Of a stretch of DNA of 21,460 bases, positions 5,042 through 9,300 are shown piece by piece. Origin of the DNA: a virus. The notes below the pieces were generated by a model. The model worked only from the letters and a program-made list of their open reading frames with translations. It ran no database searches and was not told the DNA's origin. Both the position numbers and the translations under genes were made by a program. The stretch covers positions 1 through 21,460 of IMG/VR virus record IMGVR_UViG_3300042524_000042. The stretch is one strand, 5' to 3'. How positions within the stretch are numbered: the first letter of the stretch is position 1; each line of letters opens with the position of its first letter.

Positions 5042-5279
5042 CTTGGCGTTCAAGTTCAAATTGTAGGTGAGCGATGGCCTTGCGGATGTCATCGCAGATA
5101 GGGTTGTGAGGTTTCTTGCCTGCTCTCATTAGGTAGGTGAGGGCAGTTCCAAGATTGTAATTATCTGGTTGGAAGTCCATCACCACATCCTTCGCCTCTA
5201 TCTTCAACGTCTTGCCGATGTAGTACTTTGGTGTCATTAGCCAAAGGTACGTCATCCCAATAAATGTAGATGTGGTCAT
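4968..5279 (-). CDS. DUF3310-like (SaV-like) phage protein
   Basis: The core YYIGKTLKIEAKDVVMDF ... NLGTALTYLMRAGKKPHNPI-x-DIRKAIAHLQFELE matches the DUF3310 pattern (IEAxDV, then GxALxYLxRxGxK, then DIxKAxxYL). These small proteins are common in phage replication regions and are often labelled nucleotide kinase-like, without firm biochemical proof. The ATG at 5279 is 20 bases from the TAATAT box at 5300..5305. Met9 (5255) and Met16 (5234, MTPKYYIG) are alternative starts, and the last fits the usual family N-terminus better. The last 25 residues (Ser/Thr-rich) overlap the next gene and may be unconstrained. It is the first gene of the leftward replication operon. Confidence 0.72.
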   Translation of the reverse strand: MTTSTFIGMTYLWLMTPKYYIGKTLKIEAKDVVMDFQPDNYNLGTALTYLMRAGKKPHNPICDDIRKAIAHLQFELERQDEQQTISATSEGSQTTTGRYAVLY

Positions 5280-5299
5280 TCATTATTTAGAATCATTAC

Positions 5300-5328
5300 A
5301 TATTAGCATAAGGACTTGCGTATGTCAA
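5300..5328 (-). promoter_or_regulatory. TTGACA-N17-TAATAT promoter for the replication operon
   Basis: On the minus strand TTGACA (5328..5323) is followed by 17 bases and TAATAT (5305..5300), with TG one base upstream of the latter (extended -10). This fits the general sigma-70 form rather than the TAnnTTTG form of the other promoters here. The first start codon is at 5279. AT-rich inverted repeats begin 20 bases upstream. Confidence 0.65.
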
Positions 5329-5347
5329 TTTTATTTTGTTTTTTTTA

Positions 5348-5394
5348 CAAGTTAACTTGATTAGTTACTTAACTTAATCAACTTTCAAGTTGAT
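5348..5394. repeat. Cluster of overlapping inverted repeats (operators or origin)
   Basis: Three dyads follow each other. CAAGTTAACTTG is a perfect 12-base palindrome (5348..5359). TTGATTA pairs with TAATCAA (5357..5381). ATCAACTT-TC-AAGTTGAT (5377..5394) is a perfect 8-base dyad. Their centres are 15.5 and 16.5 bases apart. More AACTT/AAGTT words continue to about 5452. This gene-free gap (5280..5554) separates the two gene blocks, so the cluster could bind a repressor or activator or be an iteron-like origin. Confidence 0.6.
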
Positions 5395-5439
5395 ATTAGT
5401 TAGTAGTTAGTCAACTCTTAACTTTACCAAACAACTTAA

Positions 5440-5488
5440 AGAAAAAGAAACTTAATAAAGAAAAAGAAAGAAGTTGCGTTCTAACGCA
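5440..5488 (-). terminator. Possible weak terminator after the lysis genes
   Basis: The minus strand has a stem TGCGTT / AACGCA (5488..5483 with 5480..5475) with two bases between the arms, followed by a long T/C-rich tract (CTTCTTTCTTTTTCTTT). It would end the late transcript about 70 bases after the candidate spanin gene. The stem is short and the T tract is interrupted by C, so termination may be inefficient. Confidence 0.45.
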
Positions 5489-5554
5489 TCCAAATACCTC
5501 AAGGCATACACTTATACCATTTTAGTATTTAAGTGCAGCAGGAGCCAAATAAAC

Positions 5555-5962
5555 CTACTCTACGAGCTTATCTATCCACTTCTTTACGAAGTACGCAGCG
5601 ACCAAAATAAATATAAGCAAAACTGCTCCTCCCTCAAGAGTCCATCCCCTCTGCTTGCGCTCCTTCGTTAGAATCTTGGTTTGTGTAACTCTGATCGTGT
5701 CGGGCAAGCACGTTGCCTCAACGTACACCTTTCTGTCTATGTACTGGAGCTGCAACCTTACCTTGTCTTGGTAAATTGTCGTGTCCTTGTAGAGTTCCAA
5801 CGTGTCGGTTAGGTACTTTGTCTTGGTGACAATGACCGTGTCCCGAACAACTACACTCTGCAGGACTGGTTTCACAGTAGCGCAACTGCTAACTACCGCA
5901 AGAGTCGCAGTCAGCAGGATTGTCCATATTGCAAGTCGGTTGGGGTTTAGTTTCGAGTTCAT
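5555..5962 (-). CDS. Candidate unimolecular spanin (lipoprotein with C-terminal membrane segment), 135 aa
   Basis: From the ATG at 5962, the N-terminus MNSKLNPNRLAIW is followed by a hydrophobic stretch TILLTATLAVVSSC ending in a lipobox-like SSC, the signature of an outer-membrane lipoprotein. The middle is beta-type and Thr/Val-rich. Near the C-terminus a membrane segment GAVLLIFILVAAYFV is followed by KKWIDKL. A lipobox plus a C-terminal membrane anchor is the layout of unimolecular spanins (as in phage T1), which join the two membranes and fuse them in the last step of Gram-negative lysis. It follows the endolysin gene by 11 bases. A TTG at 5977, overlapping the endolysin stop, is an alternative start. 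The spanin call is inference from layout and context. Confidence 0.65.
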   Translation of the reverse strand: MNSKLNPNRLAIWTILLTATLAVVSSCATVKPVLQSVVVRDTVIVTKTKYLTDTLELYKDTTIYQDKVRLQLQYIDRKVYVEATCLPDTIRVTQTKILTKERKQRGWTLEGGAVLLIFILVAAYFVKKWIDKLVE

Positions 5963-5973
5963 TGAGCCAGTTA

Positions 5974-6399
5974 TCAAAAGGTGAGGTACTTGGTTTTGCC
6001 ATTGTGCTTTACTGCTTTTAGGATTTGTTTTCGGTTCTTGCTACTTGAGTAACTAACGTGAACCCACGATGGCGCAGTATCAGAGCCAAATTCCCAAATG
6101 AGTTGGTCAAAGTCTAAATTGTCTTTAATCCAATGGAACAAGACATCGTTGCCTGCTTCGCACTTGAGGTCGGCTGCTTGAGCCTGTACGTGCTGCGAGG
6201 TCTTTGCTCCCCCTACTTTGCTATTCACCGCAGGGCTGCGGTATGCACTTGTCACTTTCACCGCACCTAATGCGTCTCTTGTGGGTTGTAAGACGTTTTC
6301 TGCCAACGCACGGAGGTTGGGTTCCAAGTGCTTGGGTAAAGCGTTAGGAAGCCCTGTTTTTGTAGCAGTCAGTTCTGCGAGGGTAAAGTTCTTGGTCAC
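5974..6399 (-). CDS. M15-family peptidase endolysin, 141 aa
   Basis: This is a single-domain M15 peptidase (VanY/L-alanyl-D-glutamate peptidase type) that cuts peptide cross-bridges in peptidoglycan. The pattern NFTLAELTATKTGLPN at the N-terminus is common to the family. SAYRSPAVNSKVGG precedes the zinc site SQHVQAQAADLK (His70-x6-Asp77), and SWVHVSY supplies His114; Glu103 in LIWEFGS is a candidate catalytic residue. No signal peptide is seen, so release should depend on a holin. The start is GTG at 6399; no ATG precedes the conserved NFTLAEL segment. Upstream lies a 161-base gene-free region with dyads. It is followed by the candidate spanin and preceded by holin-like genes. Confidence 0.9.
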   Translation of the reverse strand: MTKNFTLAELTATKTGLPNALPKHLEPNLRALAENVLQPTRDALGAVKVTSAYRSPAVNSKVGGAKTSQHVQAQAADLKCEAGNDVLFHWIKDNLDFDQLIWEFGSDTAPSWVHVSYSSSKNRKQILKAVKHNGKTKYLTF

Positions 6400-6424
6400 G
6401 TTTTTAATATCAAAAGTTGGACAT

Positions 6425-6457
6425 TTTACACTTTATGCTCATTTGAGTTTACACTTT
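6425..6457. repeat. Direct repeat TTTACACTTT
   Basis: TTTACACTTT occurs at 6425..6434 and 6448..6457 (plus strand), 23 bases apart, about two helical turns. A related word, GCACTTTTTGCA, follows at 6459..6470. The pair lies 25 to 60 bases upstream of the endolysin start and may be a regulatory site. Confidence 0.4.
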
Positions 6458-6479
6458 GCACTTTTTGCATATTGCTTAA

Positions 6480-6557
6480 TGTGCCTTTAATTGCACAATT
6501 TGTAGTCATAATGTACATTAAAACGTACATTAACAGGTAAAGTGCGCCTTAATGCAC
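6480..6557. repeat. Three evenly spaced dyads upstream of the endolysin
   Basis: Three inverted repeats with the same 8-base centre lie here: TGTGC-N8-GCACA (6480..6497), TAATGTAC-N8-GTACATTA (6509..6532) and GTGC-N8-GCAC (6542..6557). The centres are 32 and 29 bases apart, about three helical turns. The flanks share TTAAT words. I see no gene and no clear TAnnTTTG box in 6400..6560. A cooperative protein-binding array is the simplest explanation. Confidence 0.5.
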
Positions 6558-6560
6558 ATC

Positions 6561-6689
6561 TTAACGACCTTGACTTTTGTAGGGCTTGGAGTAGTTCTTA
6601 CTGGCTTTGTTGCTAGACGCACTCTTGGAATGCTTGCCTCGCTTCTTGCTCTTACTTATTCGTTGGCTTACCGCCTGTTGCTTCGCCAT
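6561..6689 (-). CDS. Very basic small protein, 42 aa
   Basis: The ATG at 6689 opens a 42-codon frame ending in TAA. After MAKQQAVSQR, the sequence is made mostly of Ser, Lys, Arg, Asn and Tyr (ISKSKKRGKHSKS, then SKNYSKPYKSQGR). It has about 14 basic residues and no acidic ones. I remember similar SKxxRGKHSK...KNYxKPYxxQGR proteins from Bacteroidota phages, without a function. It overlaps the previous gene by 38 bases. Its extreme charge would suit binding to DNA, RNA or the cell envelope, all speculative. The composition and the gene-free region starting right after its stop both support a real gene. Confidence 0.62.
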   Translation of the reverse strand: MAKQQAVSQRISKSKKRGKHSKSASSNKASKNYSKPYKSQGR

Positions 6690-6852
6690 CTTTAGGGTCT
6701 TTTAAAAACATAAGTGCAAACGCACCCATCATAAACGCACTCACCTCCGTGAGCGTGGCCTTCTCGTAAAACACAAGCACAAAACAAAGGCCGATAATAA
6801 TCAGCCCAAGTAGAGTAGTCTTCGGGTTGCCGAAGATGCGCTCAATTAGCAC
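6652..6852 (-). CDS. Holin-like membrane protein, 66 aa
   Basis: The protein has a hydrophobic helix KTTLLGLIIIGLCFVLVFY, a short polar turn (EKATLTE) and a second helix VSAFMMGAFALMFL, then a hydrophilic tail (KDPKDGEATGGKPTNK). Two membrane helices plus a charged tail, within a lysis cassette, fit a holin or a holin-associated protein. The frame is open to a TTG at 6900, but I choose GTG at 6852, which overlaps the preceding stop by 11 bases and leaves the recognisable IFGNPKTTLLG start close to the N-terminus. There is no ATG before the second helix. Pore-forming activity cannot be judged from sequence alone. Confidence 0.65.
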   Translation of the reverse strand: MLIERIFGNPKTTLLGLIIIGLCFVLVFYEKATLTEVSAFMMGAFALMFLKDPKDGEATGGKPTNK

Positions 6853-7012
6853 CTTTGTCCTTCTTGTAGTCCCTTCGCCACTTCCAAAGAGTGTACGCAA
6901 GTGAGGTTACAAGTACGGCTAAACCCAACGCTTGATGGGCGTAGCTTACGAGAAGTCCTGCTCCCGTTAAAGACCAAGACGTGATTACGCTATCAGCCGA
7001 CTCCTTTGTCAT
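6842..7012 (-). CDS. Small membrane protein of the lysis cassette, 56 aa
   Basis: The ATG at 7012 opens a 56-codon frame ending in TGA. After a polar start (MTKESADSVITSW), a hydrophobic region runs from about residue 14 to 43 (SLTGAGLLVSYAHQALGLAV, then LVTSLAYTLW). The tail is strongly basic (KWRRDYKKDKGAN). One long or two short membrane helices with a basic tail fit a holin or antiholin. It overlaps the coiled-coil gene by 20 bases and the next membrane-protein gene by 11. With two holin-like genes in a row, a holin/antiholin pair is possible. Confidence 0.65.
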   Translation of the reverse strand: MTKESADSVITSWSLTGAGLLVSYAHQALGLAVLVTSLAYTLWKWRRDYKKDKGAN

Positions 7013-7127
7013 CTTTGTTTAGGGTGTTCTCGTATGCAGATACCAAGACACGAACCTCATCTAATTGCATTAGTAGATTCGCCTCTTGCTGCTTTAGTGC
7101 ATCAAGCCGTTGTTGTAAGTGTTCCAT
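6993..7127 (-). CDS. Small coiled-coil protein of the lysis cassette, 44 aa
   Basis: The ATG at 7127 opens a 44-codon frame ending in TGA. The sequence MEHLQQRLDALKQQEANLLM, continuing with QLDEVRVLVSAYENTL, has the heptad pattern of a coiled coil. It has no membrane segment or signal. The gene overlaps the next by 20 bases. Such short helical proteins are frequent just before holin genes in phages of this kind, and a chaperone or regulator for the holin is one possibility. I know no described family for it. Confidence 0.65.
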   Translation of the reverse strand: MEHLQQRLDALKQQEANLLMQLDEVRVLVSAYENTLNKDDKGVG

Positions 7128-7155
7128 CAGTAGGGGGTTTTAATTCCCTGCTAAT

Positions 7156-7422
7156 TTACGCTTCCGCTCCTTCTTCAGCAACAGGCTCCTCAACCACTAC
7201 GGGCGTTGGAACCATCGCCCAAGCATCGTTGGCAAGGGTGCGGTAGTAGCCATCAACTCCCAATACCTCATCGGCAGCAGGGTCGTTAACTGCAAGCACG
7301 GTGCGCCAATAAGATGAAGCGATTACGGCTCCGTCTTTGGTAACGTCAGTTGTTTTGCGGACTTCAATTTGTCCGTCTAATTTGACGTTGAATGCGCTGA
7401 TGTAGATTACTTCTTCAATCAT
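7156..7422 (-). CDS. Hypothetical phage protein, 88 aa
   Basis: I do not recognise a family. The first 60 residues alternate hydrophobic and polar residues as in a small beta domain (IEEVIYISAFNVKLDGQIEV), and WRTVLAVNDP and YYRTL follow. The last 20 residues are Val/Glu/Pro/Ala-rich (VVVEEPVAEEGAEA), a flexible acidic tail. It lies directly after the tail-fibre gene (19-base gap) and before the lysis genes, where small fibre accessory proteins or fibre chaperones are often found. That role is an inference from position only. Confidence 0.6.
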   Translation of the reverse strand: MIEEVIYISAFNVKLDGQIEVRKTTDVTKDGAVIASSYWRTVLAVNDPAADEVLGVDGYYRTLANDAWAMVPTPVVVEEPVAEEGAEA

Positions 7423-7441
7423 TTTGTTTTGTGTTTAATCG

Positions 7442-8518
7442 TTATACTGAATATGTTCCTGCAATTTGAATACCACCTGCGGCATCATAAGCAACGGCTT
7501 GAATTGACCCACCGCCTACAGGCATTTCGCCCAAGTATATTTGGCTTGAACCGACAAGCCCAAAGCATAGTGGAAAAGTCAAAGCAGTCATAGCTATAGC
7601 ATCAAATGCCCCAATACTAAATGCAGCGTATGTGAGTCCGCCAATAGTAAATGGAAGGTTTGAAATACGAAGGTTTCCCGTTCCCGTGCCTGCTGTATAA
7701 ACCATATAGATTTCAAATTGAACTAAACGACCAATTTTTGTATATCTGCCGTTTTGTTCTGTATATGTTGCAGTTCCTGCGGTAGTAGTACCAATAATGG
7801 TCGGACTAAAAGTCCCTTCTTCGTAGTCATCAAGGGCGTTGGCTGCTGCGGTGTCCCCGTTGAAGGTTAGGCCGTTTGAAGTAATGCGAGCAATTTCAGT
7901 CGTAGTGGTATTGTCGCTTAATGCGAATACTATTGGTGCAGTAAACGAAGACGTTACACCCGAATTAGAAACAATGTTTGCAGCACCACCAAAAGCATTG
8001 AAAATGGCTGAAGTTGTTGTACTTGGGTCTCTTTCTACTTTTAATCCATCTAAAAGAACAGAAGATGCAGCCTTTGCAATATGCAACGCATTTGACGGAT
8101 TTGTTTTAGCGATGCCTACGTTGCCTGCGTCAAGTATAACCATTGCAGGAGAAATGCCAAGAGTTGTTGCTCCGTTTGTTGCCGTTGGAGTAAACTCTAA
8201 TCCACCACCAACATTTTGCTGCACACCTAAAGACCAATTCTTAGTAGTAGATGCTCCTGCTATCAATATATTAGCACCCGAGTTGCCCGTTGCATTTCCC
8301 ACCCTTAAAGAAAGAGCAGGGGCGGTAAGGGTAGTAGCACCCGTTACTGCTAAAGTTCCCGATAAGGAAGCAGCAGTCGTTGACAAAGACAAAGAAGAAT
8401 CGTTGCCTAATCCGTCAGTCAATTTCTTTAGTGACCCCGTTAGAGGCCCGTTGTCCGTAACCTTAATAAGGCTATCGTATGTGTCCTGTGGGGTTGTCCC
8501 CGTTAATGTTGTTCCCAT
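7442..8518 (-). CDS. Tail fibre-like protein, 358 aa
   Basis: The N-terminus (MGTTLTGTTPQDTYDSLIKV) resembles the attachment part of phage fibres. Residues about 30 to 220 are Thr/Ser/Ala/Gly/Asn-rich with short repeated beta segments (GNATGNSGANILIAG; VGIAKTNPSNALHIA), typical of fibrous trimeric proteins. From about 230, ALDDYEEGTFSPTIIG begins a C-terminal domain (YTEQNGRYTKIGRLVQFEIY) known as a common tail module in phages of aquatic bacteria. It probably forms the fibre or tip that binds the host surface. It lies after the virion genes and starts two bases after the W-rich 69-aa gene. The receptor cannot be predicted. Confidence 0.78.
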   Translation of the reverse strand: MGTTLTGTTPQDTYDSLIKVTDNGPLTGSLKKLTDGLGNDSSLSLSTTAASLSGTLAVTGATTLTAPALSLRVGNATGNSGANILIAGASTTKNWSLGVQQNVGGGLEFTPTATNGATTLGISPAMVILDAGNVGIAKTNPSNALHIAKAASSVLLDGLKVERDPSTTTSAIFNAFGGAANIVSNSGVTSSFTAPIVFALSDNTTTTEIARITSNGLTFNGDTAAANALDDYEEGTFSPTIIGTTTAGTATYTEQNGRYTKIGRLVQFEIYMVYTAGTGTGNLRISNLPFTIGGLTYAAFSIGAFDAIAMTALTFPLCFGLVGSSQIYLGEMPVGGGSIQAVAYDAAGGIQIAGTYSV

Positions 8519-8520
8519 TT

Positions 8521-8730
8521 CTAATTATTCCAAGTTGTTGACCAAGTATTCCAAATTTCTTCTATCAACTGCCAAGCACCTTGCTCGTTGTTGCCGTAAA
8601 GGTTAGTAGTAGGATGACCATAAGACAATGGCTGAACCATACCCCAAGAGATACTATTCGTTGCAGCAGCTTGACCCCAATAGATGTCATTGTTTGCTGC
8701 TCCTTGTCCCCAATCGCCTTGAACTCCCAT
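8521..8730 (-). CDS. Trp-rich repeat protein, 69 aa
   Basis: The first 30 residues contain 11-residue repeats starting at Trp7, Trp18 and Trp29 (WGQGAANNDIY, WGQAAATNSIS, WGM...). The extreme C-terminus has Trp53, Trp60 and Trp67 spaced by seven (WQLIEEIWNTWSTTWN), a pattern also found in the 711-aa tail protein and the 74-aa protein. WGQ-xAxN-I repeats are found in tail-fibre-linked proteins of Bacteroidota phages, so it may be a fibre adaptor, but no function is established. It is placed between the connector-like gene and the fibre gene, with a two-base gap before the fibre start. Confidence 0.68.
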   Translation of the reverse strand: MGVQGDWGQGAANNDIYWGQAAATNSISWGMVQPLSYGHPTTNLYGNNEQGAWQLIEEIWNTWSTTWNN

Positions 8731-8800
8731 TGTCTAAATAACTCTTTAACTTCACAATGTTGCTACGCTTCGGAGTGTAGGTCTGTTTCTTACCACTCAT
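8687..8800 (-). CDS. Possible small basic protein, 37 aa
   Basis: The ATG at 8800 overlaps the stop of the connector-like gene as ATGA and opens a 37-codon frame (MSGKKQTYTPKRSNIVKLKS, then YLDNGSSRRLGTRSSKQ). It would fill the otherwise empty interval 8731..8796 but overlaps the W-rich gene by 44 bases. The coupled start and the mostly basic, compact sequence support it. The lack of a recognisable family and the overlap argue for caution. Confidence 0.42.
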   Translation of the reverse strand: MSGKKQTYTPKRSNIVKLKSYLDNGSSRRLGTRSSKQ

Positions 8801-9297
8801 AAAACCCAAGAGCTGAAGTTAGAGTCAGTATCGGGGTAAACGTCAGCGTTGTTGTTGGCGTTGTATTCGGGGAATGAGGCTTGGTTGTAGCTCATATAAG
8901 TGATGAACCTATCGGTGTAGTACTTTGCCAAATCCCGTGCCTTGCCGACCAAATAGTCAACCTCAATCTTCTCTGCCGTTGTGCTATTCTCGGAGTTGTG
9001 CTTGAACACACCACCATTGCCGATGGTATAAGCAGCAAAAGGCAAGTACTCCACCATTGCAAAATGGATTAACATTGGCTGCAAGTAATCATTCACCAAC
9101 GCCAAGTAAGGGTTGGCAAGAGTATTGGCGATGATGTCGTTGCTGATCTTGTCGTAGAGTTTTGTTCCTGTATAGTTTTGCAGGTGTATCTCCTGCGCAA
9201 TCTTGATGAACTGGATGAACTTGTCCGTGTCCACGTTACCGCCAATAGCGGTGTTGCGAACCAAGTCCTCTCTTTTGATGAATAATGCCGTTGCCAT
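8797..9297 (-). CDS. Head-tail connector-like protein, 166 aa
   Basis: A mostly helical protein: MATALFIKREDLVRNTAIGG at the start, then TDKFIQFIKIAQEIHLQNYT-GTKLYDKI, LVNDYLQPMLIHFAMVEYLPF, and a C-terminal region with TAEKIEVDYLVGKARDLAKY. The helix-rich form with an LxDYLQPxL core is like that of the small adaptor proteins that join portal and tail (gp6-like). I believe it matches a Bacteroidota phage family of unknown function (DUF6712), but I cannot verify that here. It starts three bases after the portal gene in the other direction of reading, that is, immediately upstream of it (9297 versus the portal stop at 9301), consistent with a head-tail interface role. Confidence 0.62.
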   Translation of the reverse strand: MATALFIKREDLVRNTAIGGNVDTDKFIQFIKIAQEIHLQNYTGTKLYDKISNDIIANTLANPYLALVNDYLQPMLIHFAMVEYLPFAAYTIGNGGVFKHNSENSTTAEKIEVDYLVGKARDLAKYYTDRFITYMSYNQASFPEYNANNNADVYPDTDSNFSSWVL

Positions 9298-9300
9298 ATT

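Noticed and set aside
5395-5412. TTAGTTAG short direct repeats as a CRISPR-like or iteron array
   Set aside because: The copies are only about 7 to 8 bases, irregular and few. They are better seen as part of the AT-rich inverted-repeat region. There are no regular spacers.
5474-5671. 65-codon plus-strand open frame next to the candidate spanin gene
   Set aside because: It runs antisense over the spanin gene's 3' end, has no recognisable motif and would be the only rightward gene in the window.
7442-8518. Possible diversity-generating retroelement target in the tail fibre
   Set aside because: No reverse transcriptase, template repeat or variable-repeat pair was seen in the window; the repeats in the fibre are ordinary low-complexity.
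7839-8606. 255-codon open frame on the plus strand opposite the tail fibre gene
   Set aside because: It is a mirror of the Thr/Ala/Gly-rich fibre gene. The minus-strand product has clear fibre motifs and fits the operon; the plus-strand one has low-complexity Val/Ala/Pro sequence and no plausible start context.
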